DNA from: Planctomycetia bacterium
GTDB lineage: Bacteria > Planctomycetota > UBA8108 > SXIK01
Reading direction: 5' to 3'
NCBI GenBank assembly: GCA_005772855.1
Contig: SXIK01000173.1
Span: 28,895 to 92,894 of the forward strand
Length of the DNA: 64,000 nt
Shown here: positions 17,702 through 28,268 of the stretch, piece by piece
How positions within the stretch are numbered: the first letter of the stretch is position 1
Layout of the letters: each line of letters starts with the position of its first letter
Notes under the pieces: model-generated
What the model was told of the DNA's origin: nothing
Database searches by the model: none
Seen by the model: the letters and a program-made list of their open reading frames with translations, nothing else
Program-made: the position numbers and the translations under genes

Positions 17702-19924
17702 GTGTTCGCGGAAGATGAATTTAAGGCGTTATCGGAAGGAAAGAAGGGAAGAGTGACCCCAACCGGCCTAGCGATATCAAGACCCGCCGTGCTCGTCGAG
17801 GACGTCGCAGCAGCCACCTCGCTGGCCGTAAACAAGGTGCGTGGTGCGATTCAGCTCCTTGAGGAAGGTGCCTCGATCCCGTTCATCGCCAGGTACCGCA
17901 AGGAACGAACAGGCGCTCTTGATGAGACCCAGCTGCGGACTGTCGCAGACATGCTCGCCTACTTCACCGAGCTTGCGGAACGAAAAGGAACCGTGCTGAG
18001 GAGCATCGAGGAGCAGGGCCAGCTCGACGATGCTCTTCGGCGTAAGATCCTCCTCACGAAAAGCCGACAGGAGCTCGAAGACATCTACCTGCCCTTCAAA
18101 CCGCAGCGCCGCACAAGGGCGGCCATTGCACGCGAACGGGGTCTTGGGCCTCTGGCGGCCTACTTGAGCGAGGCGCAGGACAGCGGCACTTCTCGAGAGG
18201 CGCTCATCCAGCCGTTCGTGAACGTCGACAAGGGAGTCTCCAATGCAAATGCGGCTCTGCAGGGAGCCTGCGACATCCTTGCCGAGGAGTGGGCTGAGCA
18301 ACCTGCTGTACGCCAGTGGCTGCGCACGGAGCTAAAGGCCGGCGCTCTGAGCTCCCGGGTGCGCAAGGACTGGAAGGAGAAACCCAGCAAGTTTGAGATG
18401 TACTACGATTTCAAGGAGCCGCTTGAGAAGATGCCCTCTCACCGCTACCTGGCCATGCGTCGTGGTGAGGCAGAAGGGGTACTCTCGATCGGAATCGAGG
18501 TCGACGAGGAGTCACTTCTCGAACGGTTCGCCAGCAAGGTCCTCAAGAATCCACGCTTCTCCTTTCAAAAGGACCTTCTTGAGACGGTCAAGGACTGCTA
18601 CTCAAGGCTCCTTTTCCCCTCGATCGAGGCCGAGGCGCTGATGGAAGCGAAACAGGCCGCCGAGGAAGAGGCCATCAAGGTCTTCGCCAGGACTTTGCGG
18701 GATCTCCTCCTGGCTCCGCCGGCCGGTCCGAAAACCGTCATGGGAATCGACCCGGGTTTCCGCACGGGCTGCAAGGTGGCAGTCGTTGACTCAACGGGCA
18801 AGTTCCTCGAGAAGACCACCATTTACCCCACGCCTCCCGAAAGTCGCTCCGCCGAGGCTTCGAGAGCGCTCGCGAGCCTGATCAAGAAGCACGGGGTCGA
18901 GATCATCGCGATTGGTAACGGCACCGCATCCCGGGAGACCGACGAGTTCGTTGGAAAGTTTCTAAAGGAGGCTGGCCTCAACACCTCGAAGGTCTCTGTC
19001 AACGAGTCGGGTGCTTCAATATACTCTGCAAGCGAGCTCGCCGTGGCGGAGTTCCCCGATCTGGACGTGACGGTGCGAGGCGCGATCTCCATCGCACGGC
19101 GGTTGCAAGACCCGCTGTCGGAGCTGGTCAAGATTGATGCCAAGTCGATCGGCGTGGGTCAGTACCAGCATGACGTCCATCAGACGCAACTTCGGTCGGC
19201 TCTCGACCGGGAGGTGGAGTCCTGTGTGAACCGAGTGGGCGTGGACGTCAACACAGCAAGCACCCAGCTGCTCTCCTATGTCTGTGGTATTGGACCAAGG
19301 CTCGCGGACGCAATCGTACAGTTCCGCAACGAGCGCGGGCCCTTCAAGAGTCGGAGCGAGATTCAATCTGTCCCGCGTTTCGGCTCAAAGGCCTTCGAGC
19401 AGAGCGCTGGGTTCTTGAGAATCCGAGGCGGGGTCGAGCCACTGGACAACTCGGCGGTGCACCCCGAGAGCTACTATGTCGTCGAGAAAATGGCCCACGC
19501 CTTGGGCAAGCGGACTTCTGATCTGATCGGCCATATCGAACCTCTCAAGCGGCTCAAGGCCTCCGATTTCGTCGACGGCAAGGTTGGGCTGCCTACCGTG
19601 GAGGACATCGTCGAGGAGCTCGAGAAGCCCGGCCGCGACCCCCGCAAGGAGTTCAAGGTGGCTCGTTTCAGTGAGACCGTGCACGAGATCTGTGATTTGA
19701 AGCCGGGGATGGCGCTTGAAGGAGTCATCACCAACGTCACGAAGTTCGGTGCGTTCGTCGATATCGGTGTCCACACCGACGGGCTGATCCACGTCTCGGA
19801 GCTGGACAAGAAATTCGTGCGCGATCCCGCCGAGGTGGTGGCCGTTGGCGACATCGTCCGGGTAAAGGTCCTTACGATCGATCCGGAGCGAAAGCGCATC
19901 GGCCTGAGCCGCAAGCAAGCCTGA
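17702..19924 (+). CDS. tex: Tex-like transcription accessory protein with S1 RNA-binding domain
   Basis: GASIPFIARYRKERTGALDETQLR; MGIDPGFRTGCKVAVVD; C-terminal S1 GMALEGVITNVTKFGAFVDIGVHTDGLIHVSEL; GTG start. Confidence 0.96.
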   Translation: MFAEDEFKALSEGKKGRVTPTGLAISRPAVLVEDVAAATSLAVNKVRGAIQLLEEGASIPFIARYRKERTGALDETQLRTVADMLAYFTELAERKGTVLRSIEEQGQLDDALRRKILLTKSRQELEDIYLPFKPQRRTRAAIARERGLGPLAAYLSEAQDSGTSREALIQPFVNVDKGVSNANAALQGACDILAEEWAEQPAVRQWLRTELKAGALSSRVRKDWKEKPSKFEMYYDFKEPLEKMPSHRYLAMRRGEAEGVLSIGIEVDEESLLERFASKVLKNPRFSFQKDLLETVKDCYSRLLFPSIEAEALMEAKQAAEEEAIKVFARTLRDLLLAPPAGPKTVMGIDPGFRTGCKVAVVDSTGKFLEKTTIYPTPPESRSAEASRALASLIKKHGVEIIAIGNGTASRETDEFVGKFLKEAGLNTSKVSVNESGASIYSASELAVAEFPDLDVTVRGAISIARRLQDPLSELVKIDAKSIGVGQYQHDVHQTQLRSALDREVESCVNRVGVDVNTASTQLLSYVCGIGPRLADAIVQFRNERGPFKSRSEIQSVPRFGSKAFEQSAGFLRIRGGVEPLDNSAVHPESYYVVEKMAHALGKRTSDLIGHIEPLKRLKASDFVDGKVGLPTVEDIVEELEKPGRDPRKEFKVARFSETVHEICDLKPGMALEGVITNVTKFGAFVDIGVHTDGLIHVSELDKKFVRDPAEVVAVGDIVRVKVLTIDPERKRIGLSRKQA

Positions 19925-19951
19925 AAGGAGGGAACGTCCCCCTTTCAGGCT
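19918..19951. terminator. Shared hairpin between convergent tex and LarA-like gene
   Basis: AGCCTGAAAG...CTTTCAGGCT 10-bp stem spanning both stop codons. Confidence 0.6.
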
Positions 19952-21249
19952 CATATTTCTTGCCGGTGAAACACTGATTCAAGATTACCGTTCGCGTCGA
20001 GCCTCATGGGCTCGGGCGCCGAGACAACCTGGAGACCCGTCCTTGATTGGACGAGGGGCAGGCACGCCTCGGAGAGACAAACGTTCTCGAGCTCGAGGGT
20101 GTCGTGAATATGGACCAAGAGAGGCCCGCCGGGTCGTCGGGGGCAGGTCTTGATCGCGGTGAGCAAAGCCTCCAGGTCGTTTCTTGCAACCACTGGAGAC
20201 CTGGCATTGTGGGGCGTGCACGCGGTCACTGCATTGATCGTGGTGATCGGGTAGTTAACTTTCTTGATGAAGCGCTCCGGGACAAAATCGACCAGCCCCA
20301 TGCCGACCGCGTTGCCATCGCTTTCATCGCTGAGATCACAGACAATAATTCTGTAAATGGAGGGCATCCAATCCTTCCATGGGACACCCTGAAGGTACCC
20401 GCAAACCCCGCGACCGATGATGTTCGTGTCGAGCCCAGCGCCCGAGATGTTCTTTCCCATACGGTCGCAAAGGAGGACATCGATCTCCTTGAGAGGCAAG
20501 CTTCCCATGAGCTGCCTCGACTCCTCCAGAAGACGCGCCTCATGCTCGAAGAATCCGTCAACCGCCACGCCCTCAACCTTCGCTGTCTCGTGGTAGGCGT
20601 TCTCGAGGATCGCGAGCCCTCCCAGAATCTTTCCAGTCGAGACGATCTTGCGAGCAGCGCCCTCGATCGCGGCACCAAGACCCAGGTCAAAAATGCGGCT
20701 GTGGTATTCCTGCGCCCCGACATACTTCCCGAGACCGATCGCGCAGATCTTCGAGAGGCCGCTCTCGATCCGGCCCTTGTAATCCGTGTGCGGCTTGACT
20801 CGGTTCATGAGAATGATGCCGTCCGAATTCCACGCCGCCTCCGCAATGAAGACCTCGATCCCCTCGCTCGTGCGCCCGAGGCTCCGCGTCTGCATCTGAT
20901 CCCGGATCGGCGCGCCCATCGACTGTTCCGTGACGCCGTAGTGCGCAATCAAGTGCCGCTGCCCTTCCGCCACCGCACCGCCATGGCTTCCCATTGCAGG
21001 GATAACAAAAGGCCGCGCATCACGACTCTTCAAGAACTCGACGGCCGCCTTCGTCATTTCGGCAATGCCGGCGATGCCTCGACTGCCGACCGTGACACCG
21101 ATCTCGGCACCCGGCTGGATCGTGCCCCTCGGGAAGAGCTTCTCGAGCTCGGCTTTCACGGCCTGGCTCAGGTCGATGACGCGTGGACGGGGAAAGCGCT
21201 GACGCGCAAGGAACATTCGGGGGAGGCTGTCGGCGTTTGTTGGCATCAA
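19951..21249 (-). CDS. Lactate racemase-like domain (LarA/DUF2088 family) protein
   Basis: GVTVGSRGIAGI..VIPAMGSHGGAVAEGQRHLIAHYGVTE..NRVKPHTDYKGRIESGLSKICAIGLGK. Confidence 0.8.
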   Translation of the reverse strand: MMPTNADSLPRMFLARQRFPRPRVIDLSQAVKAELEKLFPRGTIQPGAEIGVTVGSRGIAGIAEMTKAAVEFLKSRDARPFVIPAMGSHGGAVAEGQRHLIAHYGVTEQSMGAPIRDQMQTRSLGRTSEGIEVFIAEAAWNSDGIILMNRVKPHTDYKGRIESGLSKICAIGLGKYVGAQEYHSRIFDLGLGAAIEGAARKIVSTGKILGGLAILENAYHETAKVEGVAVDGFFEHEARLLEESRQLMGSLPLKEIDVLLCDRMGKNISGAGLDTNIIGRGVCGYLQGVPWKDWMPSIYRIIVCDLSDESDGNAVGMGLVDFVPERFIKKVNYPITTINAVTACTPHNARSPVVARNDLEALLTAIKTCPRRPGGPLLVHIHDTLELENVCLSEACLPLVQSRTGLQVVSAPEPMRLDANGNLESVFHRQEI

Positions 21250-21546
21250 GTCACCATGCTACGGAGGCTCTTGCGTGCTTTCTATCTATGTATGTCGGCC
21301 CTTGCCGAGGTCTTCCTTGGCAATCTGCTCAAGAGTTGGAGGACGTTCTTTTTCTGACTGTTCGGCACGGTCTTCTCGTCTGAATCAAGCTCCTGAAGCG
21401 CCAGAATGCTTCAATACTACGAAGCTTACCCGCGGGATACCACAGGGTACCCCAACAGCCCTTCCAACCAGCACGCGCAGCACAATTGCGAGTGATTCCC
21501 GCGAATGCAGCAGCAGAGACCTTCCTGCTGCCATCGCCTCGGGCGA

Positions 21547-22203
21547 TTAGCCCGACACCAGCCAAACGACGGGGCGTCGCACCGTGACGCTCTCTATCTC
21601 CGCTGGCACCTGAACTTCGTAGTCAGCGAGGCGCTCGAGGCCCGCCTCGGGCAGGTACGCGCGACCGGGATCTCCCACCAGGACGATGGCGCCACGACGT
21701 GCGGCCTCGCGAACCCACGACGCAACTTGAGCCGACATCGCTCGTGCATAGAAGAGGTCTCCCGCCAGGACGACGTCGATTGGCGGCACCGGTGGCTCGC
21801 TCGTGAGACGGTCCCGCGTCTCAAGCTCGATCACGAGGCCATTGGCCTCGGCGTTGAGACCCGCCATTCGGATCGCCCAGGGGTCGATGTCGTTTGCAAT
21901 CACTTGAAACGCACCCGCGCGAGCGGCCGCAAGCGCCGCAAGCCCGTTTCCACAGCCCAGGTCAAGCGTTCGCTTGCCCGCCACAAGCCCCGCATGATCC
22001 AGAAGATAACGTGCGAGGGCCTGGCTTCCCGCCCAGGTGTAGGCCCAGTAAGGTGGCTCGACCGTGTGTCCCAGGAGCCTCTCGGCATCCTCCCATATCG
22101 GTACAAGTTGGCACGACTCGCGAATCAGGAGCTCGGGGCAAAGCGGCGGATGACACAGGCGGGTATACCTCCGCACCAACTCGCCAAAGGCGTCTTCACT
22201 CAT
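21547..22203 (-). CDS. SAM-dependent methyltransferase (ETFB-lysine MTase/PrmA-like)
   Basis: LDLGCGNGLAALAAARAGAFQVIANDIDPWAI..IDVVLAGDLFY. Confidence 0.85.
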   Translation of the reverse strand: MSEDAFGELVRRYTRLCHPPLCPELLIRESCQLVPIWEDAERLLGHTVEPPYWAYTWAGSQALARYLLDHAGLVAGKRTLDLGCGNGLAALAAARAGAFQVIANDIDPWAIRMAGLNAEANGLVIELETRDRLTSEPPVPPIDVVLAGDLFYARAMSAQVASWVREAARRGAIVLVGDPGRAYLPEAGLERLADYEVQVPAEIESVTVRRPVVWLVSG

Positions 22204-22305
22204 GGGACCGATCGTACCTGCGAAATTCAGAAGGCTCCTGGCTCAAATCGGAATCGCCTCTTTAAGGACCACAGGGCCACGAACTGCGCAGGATCTTGGA
22301 CCTTC

Positions 22306-23292
22306 CTATCGCCCCTCGTCGATTCCCTTGGGATTCTCTTCTGTGATCTCAAGGAGGTAGCCCGATGGATCCTTGGTGACAAAATACCTCCGTCCCTTCG
22401 AGGCAAGCTCGGCATCCACTATCGACGCGTTCATGGCCACGGCATTGTCGTAATGTCGGTCGAAGTCGGAGACATGGAACACAAAAATAGCGCCCCACCC
22501 GAGGCATGACGGCGCCGGCCCGAGAAGGTAAGGATCACTCGCACGAGTCTTGTGGCGGCCATGGATCGCAAAGTGGATCCCATCAAACTCAAACTCTGCA
22601 TAGCCACCACTGACCTGGTTCACGCGGACAGGGTCGACTCCGAGCAGTCCACGATAAAAAGCCTCGGAAGCAGCCGGATCCCGGGAGGCCAGCATGATAA
22701 GCCCCAGGCGAGGCCTGGGCAACGGCACGTGAAGATTCGCTTTCGAGAGTCGGCTCAAGATCTCCGACTGCGTCCGCTCCAGCCGGGCCAGGTTAGTGAA
22801 AAGGTCCCTCTCTCTCAGCCGTTCGTCAAACTCTGCCTCACAGGCCGCCAGAAGGTTACGAGAGAGGTTGATGAATCCGCGCAACTCGGAGCGCACGCTG
22901 GCATCGTTCCATACCTCTCGAAGGAACACTCCCGCATCCGGCCTCGATTGCCACAGCCGGCCATAGCGGGCCACGTATTCACGGGCCGCGAGCGGCTCAC
23001 CGTCAGCGCCTGCGTACCAGATCCGCTGCACATGAAACTCCTCGCCCAGGAGGAGTGGCGCAATGTAGAGGTTCGCGAAGAATCCGGCCCGCAGGAGTGC
23101 GACGGCCCGCGGAATCTGGGACTTCTCGATCGCCTCCAGCGCAGAGTTGAAAAGCTCGTAAGGATTCTGTGTTTCGGATTGCAATTGTGAGACGTACGCC
23201 GCCTTCCCGTGATTTGACCCCGAGCCCACGAGCACAGTATATCTAACATGCTTGAGAAGAAAGAAGGACAAGCCCGCCAAAAGAGAGACCAT
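22306..23292 (-). CDS. VOC (glyoxalase/bleomycin-resistance) domain protein with unassigned N-terminal domain; start uncertain
   Basis: C-terminal VOC: LGLIMLASRDPAASEAFYRGLLGVDPV..YAEFEFDGIHFAIHG..VTKDPSGYLLEITE; 5' end overlaps mutY ORF. Confidence 0.7.
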   Translation of the reverse strand: MVSLLAGLSFFLLKHVRYTVLVGSGSNHGKAAYVSQLQSETQNPYELFNSALEAIEKSQIPRAVALLRAGFFANLYIAPLLLGEEFHVQRIWYAGADGEPLAAREYVARYGRLWQSRPDAGVFLREVWNDASVRSELRGFINLSRNLLAACEAEFDERLRERDLFTNLARLERTQSEILSRLSKANLHVPLPRPRLGLIMLASRDPAASEAFYRGLLGVDPVRVNQVSGGYAEFEFDGIHFAIHGRHKTRASDPYLLGPAPSCLGWGAIFVFHVSDFDRHYDNAVAMNASIVDAELASKGRRYFVTKDPSGYLLEITEENPKGIDEGR

Positions 23293-24367
23293 CGATGCCC
23301 GGGAAACAGGCCAGATCGGGAAGCCGCTCCTGGCCTGGTATGCCAGGAATCGCCGTTGCCTGCCCTGGAGAGATTCTCCAACGCCCTACTCCGTCTGGGT
23401 ATCGGAGGTCATGCTCCAGCAGACTCGGGTGGAGACGGCAATCCCCTTCTACTGCCGATTTCTTGAGCGGTTTCCGCGGATCGAGGATCTCGCCGGGGCA
23501 GACCTTGATGAAGTCCTCACGCTCTGGTCAGGCCTGGGGTACTACCGAAGGGCTCGCTCGCTTCATGAAGGCGCAAAGATCGTGCTCGAAAGACACGGTG
23601 GAAGGTTTCCGCTGGCCGTGGAGGAAGCGCTGGAAGTGCCCGGAGTCGGCCCTTACACCGCCGGCGCAATCCTCAGCATCGCGCACAACTTGCCAGAGCC
23701 CGTTGTGGACGGAAATGTCGAGCGGGTCCTGACCCGACTCTTTCAAATTAGTGGCAATCCAAAGACGGGGCCGATAGCGAAGATGCTCCGTGGCATCGCG
23801 AGGGAATCCATCCCGAAAGGGCGAGCAGCCGACTTCAACCAGGCGCTCATGGAGCTGGGAGCCACAGTCTGTACAGCGCTTCAGCCTGGGTGCGGCAAGT
23901 GCCCGCTCGCAGCGATCTGCCTCGCCAGAGAGCATTCCGTGGTCGACCGCTATCCAACCCCGGCGCCCAGGCCAGTAACCGTGAACGTCTCCCTTCATGC
24001 TGCCGTCGTTCGAAACCAGGACGAATACCTGATCGAGAGAGTCACGCAGGGGCCCTGCCTGCGGGGGCTCTGGCTATTTCCTCTGGCAAGAGGCGAGGCG
24101 GAAGCCAACAAACCTTCAGTATCGCTCCTGGAGAGGCTGCGGCAGTGCCTTGGGGTCTCGCCGCGTTTCACTGGCCCTCTGGGAAGAGTTCGCCACTCGA
24201 TCACGTTCCGCAGAATACAGATCGAGATTTTCTGCTTCGAGTTGAGGGGCTCGAAGGGCAAGTCCTCTTCCGAGCATCTCAAGTGGGCCCGCCTCGACCT
24301 GCTGGGCAAGTCGGTGCCGGTTTCGTCAGTCGCGCTGAAGATGGCCCGGCTGCTCGAGGTGCGTTGA
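23252..24367 (+). CDS. mutY: A/G-specific adenine glycosylase
   Basis: PYSVWVSEVMLQQTRVETAIPFY; LEVPGVGPYTAGAILSIA; Fe-S Cys cluster CTALQPGCGKCPLAAIC; C-terminal NUDIX-like domain; TTG start. Confidence 0.95.
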   Translation: MRRKKDKPAKRETIDARETGQIGKPLLAWYARNRRCLPWRDSPTPYSVWVSEVMLQQTRVETAIPFYCRFLERFPRIEDLAGADLDEVLTLWSGLGYYRRARSLHEGAKIVLERHGGRFPLAVEEALEVPGVGPYTAGAILSIAHNLPEPVVDGNVERVLTRLFQISGNPKTGPIAKMLRGIARESIPKGRAADFNQALMELGATVCTALQPGCGKCPLAAICLAREHSVVDRYPTPAPRPVTVNVSLHAAVVRNQDEYLIERVTQGPCLRGLWLFPLARGEAEANKPSVSLLERLRQCLGVSPRFTGPLGRVRHSITFRRIQIEIFCFELRGSKGKSSSEHLKWARLDLLGKSVPVSSVALKMARLLEVR

Positions 24368-24530
24368 ACAAGTCCTTGTTGCAGTCAACGCAGGCCCCTC
24401 CGTACGCCTGACACCCGGTCCGACGGTACTCGCGACCTTGCCGCGCTGACCTCGTTGAGCAGAAGAGAGCTGATGAGGTGCCGCAAATGGAGCTTGGAAG
24501 GCTGCCGTGGGAACGGAATACATCCGCCGA

Positions 24531-24659
24531 TCAGGAAGACTTGTAAAGGACCAACAGCAGGACCAAGAGGGCCAGGGCGAGCAAGTTCCAGACCAGCATG
24601 CGGTCGAGCTCATGGGGGCCCGGGGTATTGGAGCGAGAGAGTTTGGCCAGGGAGCGCAT
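24531..24659 (-). CDS. Possible small single-TM protein
   Basis: MRSLAKLSRSNTPGPHELDRMLVWNLLALALLVLLLVLYKSS; only plausible ORF in the 24.37-24.88 kb gap. Confidence 0.25.
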   Translation of the reverse strand: MRSLAKLSRSNTPGPHELDRMLVWNLLALALLVLLLVLYKSS

Positions 24660-24881
24660 GAACGGCAAGAAAGCAAAACCGCATCCAATCTTTTGATTAT
24701 GTGTTGTTATTATTTTAGTTGTTTTAATCGCATCTGTCCAGGCCCGCTGTGCGATTTTCGTACGTTTCTTGGCCTGAGAATCTGCCCCCACGCAACGACA
24801 AGGCAATGATCAACTTGCGGCCGGAACAACGGCCCTGGAGGCGCCAGGATCGGGGGAAAGTCCAACGCCATGGCCCCGAGT

Positions 24882-27800
24882 CTATTTTTTCGCTCCGGGC
24901 GGCAGGTCCTTCTCCGCGTCAGGCCGGCGCATATCAGAGGGCAAGGGCGGCGCGTCGGCCCCCTTGCCCGCGTCGATGCCGATCTTGAGGATCCCGCCCG
25001 CCGTTGCGAAAGCCACCCTTGGCTTCGTCAAATCACCCGTGATCCGGACCTGAGCGAGGCCTTTTTTCACAAGAGACAAGACCTGCTCGAGGATCGGAAT
25101 CTTCGTGTCGAAGATGCTCGGTTCAAGCGTCAAGTCGAGATTACCAACGAAGTCCATCTTGCCGCCGCCCTCAAGTTTCAAACCTGGGCTGCGGACGTCG
25201 ATTCCGTCCTTGGGCGCGACAAACTGGCCGTCCTTGATGTTGTACTTGAGACGCACCTCGTTGAAGAAGTGTCGGCTCGAATTATCTCCAAAGATCAAGC
25301 TCAATATTCCAAGAAAAATAGGTAGCTCAACAAGCTCTGCCTTCTCGATCAGCCCTTCGCCCGTTCCCTTGATTTCCATGAAGCTTCCCTGCTGGCCCGT
25401 GAAGGACAACTTCCCCTTTGCGGTCCCTCTCGTACGGGGACTCTGGACGCCAAAGATATCCTCCGCTGCTCTGGCAAGCTCAAACCCGCTTCCCACGAAA
25501 TCAGCGCCCATGTTGCGTTGACCCGAGGTTTCGACAAACATGAATCCATCCACGATTCCTCCGTAGAGGTCTCCCGAGTGGACGAGCATCTGGAACGTGT
25601 CCTCCATCCTCTCCGGGGTCAACGTCCGGGCAATGCTGGCCGGGGGCATGTAATCGCGCCCAGGAATCCGCCCGCCTGTGCGCAAGACCGCCAGCACTGG
25701 GTGCTCGGCACCGAGAGCAAAATCGATCTCCCCTTTTGTCAAGTGCAGACGGTTAAACCAGGCCGATTCGACGTTCACTTCGCCAACAAGCTGGTGCGGC
25801 TGGTCAGCATCCTTGAAACCCACAAAGCTCCCCTTCGCGAGCATGTTATGGATATTGAGGCCAAAATCGACGGAGGCGTCTTCACTGCTCACGTCCTTGC
25901 CACTGTAAGTGATCCTGAACCACTCCGGGTGAGCGCTGTCGAAGGAGTAGGAGCCCGTCAGACGACCCTTGAAGGTGCCGCCTAGCCGCATGTTGGTCAC
26001 AAAGTTCTGAAGGTGCAAGGGCAAGGCCTCGATCAGCCTCTCGTCGAACTTGAGCCTGGCGAGGTCGAAGTCGAACCCGAGAGTACGCTGCCCTCCCCCT
26101 TGAGTCAGCTTGCCGCTGAACACCACTCGCGGCGAGGATTCATCGGTCGTCGATAGATCTTCAAAGACCAGCGTGCTGTCGGCGAGAATCCGGAGCCGGC
26201 CCTTGACGAGCGTGAGAGGGTAAGGAAAGAGCTTGTAGGCCACCGAGGCGTCAAGGACATCGAGCTCTGCAGTCACTTCCACCTCGGAGCGCTCTGTGGA
26301 ATGGATGCTTACCCCGGCTCGAACGTGGCCCTTGAAGTTGAAATCCTCTATGAGACCGCGGCTCTCCTCACTGATGGCATTCACGAGATCGTCGTCAACG
26401 GCAAGGTCGTTGCTTTCGAGCTCAACCTTGAAGATGGTGCCGCTCTGCCCATTTGCACGGGGTTTCTCAAGTTCGACCGCTCCCGCGCCCTGCAGAATTT
26501 GATCCTTGTGCTTGCCCGTAAGCGCCTCGAACGTCAGGAGACCCCGCAAGGTATCGAAGTGCACTTTGCCGGTGATGTTGTTGATCTCGTACGGGAAGTA
26601 GCGGTAACTCATGCGAACGTTCGTTGGAACGGCGTCCACTGTGACTCGGGGCATGAGGGGCTCCGGGAGAGCTCCGTCCGGGCCGGGAGTGACTCCCACT
26701 CGAGCATCGCGGGAGATCGTAATGACCCCGCGGGCGAATCCAACGAGCTGAAAGTCGTCCCAGATGGCGTGGACCTCCCTCGGCAACGCGGCCCGAAATT
26801 TTTCATCCAGGGGGACGTTGTCGGCCTTGATCACAATCTCGATGTCGCCATGGGGCGAAAGTGCCGCGCCTCGACCCGCCACGGAGGCAACGATCGGACC
26901 ATTCTTCCCGACGATCGGGTGCTCGATCGTCACACGCCCTTTTTCAATGAGGACCTCGCCCCGCACATCACTGACGACGTACGGGAATTTTTGGTAAATA
27001 AACTGCACGCCTTCGAAGCGCACGGAAGCCAACACGTCTTCAGGCCGCGGCGGAAACACTCGGCAGTCCTTCACCGCCAAACTCAAGCTGACAGGCCCGT
27101 CGACCCTGTACTCCTCCAGAATTGCACGTACCCTGGGTGGGACAGCTTCGCGAGTGCGATGGTCAAGCTGGAATGAATCGATCTTGAGGCCGAGACTCCA
27201 GACAGCGAGCTTGAAGGATTCCTGGATCGAAAGCCAGGGGCCCATGAACTCGGCCTTGCCGGTCAGCGTGACGCGGCCACCGCCCAGAGAGCCTTCAAGC
27301 TCCTCGATGACGATACCGCGCTCAGTGAGGGTCGCCTTCCCCTGCAATCCGCGCAGAGCGTAAGGTACGAAAGGAGGGCGCAGCTCGGCACGAAGCAGCT
27401 CAACCGTCACGAAGATTGGCACCAGCCCGCCCTTCGTGTCCCACCGGACTCTGCCGGCGACGTCCAAGTAGCCCTGCAAACCCAGTTTCTCGATTTCTCC
27501 CGCCACCTGGGTCGGCAAGTGAGCGGAAAGCGGCGCCGAGAGATCAAGCTTCGATCCGGCGACATCCAGACGCAGCACGGGCCCGTCCTTCTCGAATTCG
27601 GCACTCCCCTGCACCTCAAGCTTGCGGGCAAATGAGGTTCGGAACTGCGCCTTGAGCTTGAGGACTCCGGGACCAGAGCGACGGACATGCGCATAGATTT
27701 CATCAAGACTCTGCTCGACAGGTGGTCCAGTCGCACGCTCGTCCGCGTAAAAAACCCTACCGTCCTCCACGACGATGCTGGGAAAGCCAGGGAAGTCCGT

Positions 27801-28268
27801 GCGTCCCGCGTCCTCCGGAGCTCTTCCGTCCCCGGCCGACAGGGCGCCTGTGGCCAGGAGACCCTCGAAGCTCCAACTGCCATCCCGCCCTCTCCTCACC
27901 CGCACGACAGGCGACGTGATCTCAATCCGACTGACTTCAAAACGGCCTCGAACAAGGCTCGAGAAGCTGGGCACAAACCGCACAGATGGCACCTCGAGGA
28001 TCTCAGTGCCTTCAAGACTCTCTGGTGCGCTTCCCTCCGCCGGCGGTGGATAGACGCGCAAGTTACGGATCTCGGCGCCACGGTCCCAGCTGAGGACAAG
28101 GGAAGAGAAGGCAAAGGGGCCTCGCAGCACCTTCGAGAGCCCCTCGCCAAGGTGGGCCTCGAGCGTCTCGGGTCGGAGGGCCAGGTAAAGATTCACCAGA
28201 AAACCACCCACCGAGATCAACACGATCACAGCGACAGCCCGAAGCACGCGCAGCCTGCGGCGTCTCAT
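24882..28268 (-). CDS. AsmA-like / DUF3971-type large membrane-anchored protein
   Basis: N-terminal TM then long repetitive beta-rich sequence; C-terminal GTAKGKLSFTGQQGSFMEIKGTGEGLIEKAELVELPIFLGILSLIF...VRITGDLTKPRV typical of AsmA C-terminal region. Confidence 0.8.
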   Translation of the reverse strand: MRRRRLRVLRAVAVIVLISVGGFLVNLYLALRPETLEAHLGEGLSKVLRGPFAFSSLVLSWDRGAEIRNLRVYPPPAEGSAPESLEGTEILEVPSVRFVPSFSSLVRGRFEVSRIEITSPVVRVRRGRDGSWSFEGLLATGALSAGDGRAPEDAGRTDFPGFPSIVVEDGRVFYADERATGPPVEQSLDEIYAHVRRSGPGVLKLKAQFRTSFARKLEVQGSAEFEKDGPVLRLDVAGSKLDLSAPLSAHLPTQVAGEIEKLGLQGYLDVAGRVRWDTKGGLVPIFVTVELLRAELRPPFVPYALRGLQGKATLTERGIVIEELEGSLGGGRVTLTGKAEFMGPWLSIQESFKLAVWSLGLKIDSFQLDHRTREAVPPRVRAILEEYRVDGPVSLSLAVKDCRVFPPRPEDVLASVRFEGVQFIYQKFPYVVSDVRGEVLIEKGRVTIEHPIVGKNGPIVASVAGRGAALSPHGDIEIVIKADNVPLDEKFRAALPREVHAIWDDFQLVGFARGVITISRDARVGVTPGPDGALPEPLMPRVTVDAVPTNVRMSYRYFPYEINNITGKVHFDTLRGLLTFEALTGKHKDQILQGAGAVELEKPRANGQSGTIFKVELESNDLAVDDDLVNAISEESRGLIEDFNFKGHVRAGVSIHSTERSEVEVTAELDVLDASVAYKLFPYPLTLVKGRLRILADSTLVFEDLSTTDESSPRVVFSGKLTQGGGQRTLGFDFDLARLKFDERLIEALPLHLQNFVTNMRLGGTFKGRLTGSYSFDSAHPEWFRITYSGKDVSSEDASVDFGLNIHNMLAKGSFVGFKDADQPHQLVGEVNVESAWFNRLHLTKGEIDFALGAEHPVLAVLRTGGRIPGRDYMPPASIARTLTPERMEDTFQMLVHSGDLYGGIVDGFMFVETSGQRNMGADFVGSGFELARAAEDIFGVQSPRTRGTAKGKLSFTGQQGSFMEIKGTGEGLIEKAELVELPIFLGILSLIFGDNSSRHFFNEVRLKYNIKDGQFVAPKDGIDVRSPGLKLEGGGKMDFVGNLDLTLEPSIFDTKIPILEQVLSLVKKGLAQVRITGDLTKPRVAFATAGGILKIGIDAGKGADAPPLPSDMRRPDAEKDLPPGAKK

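Noticed and set aside
20047-21357. 436-aa plus-strand ORF opposite the LarA-like gene
   Set aside because: Antisense of a well supported CDS
24326-24688. 120-aa minus-strand ORF in the 24.4-24.9 kb gap
   Set aside because: Cys/Ser/Pro-rich composition and overlap with the mutY 3' end; not a convincing gene
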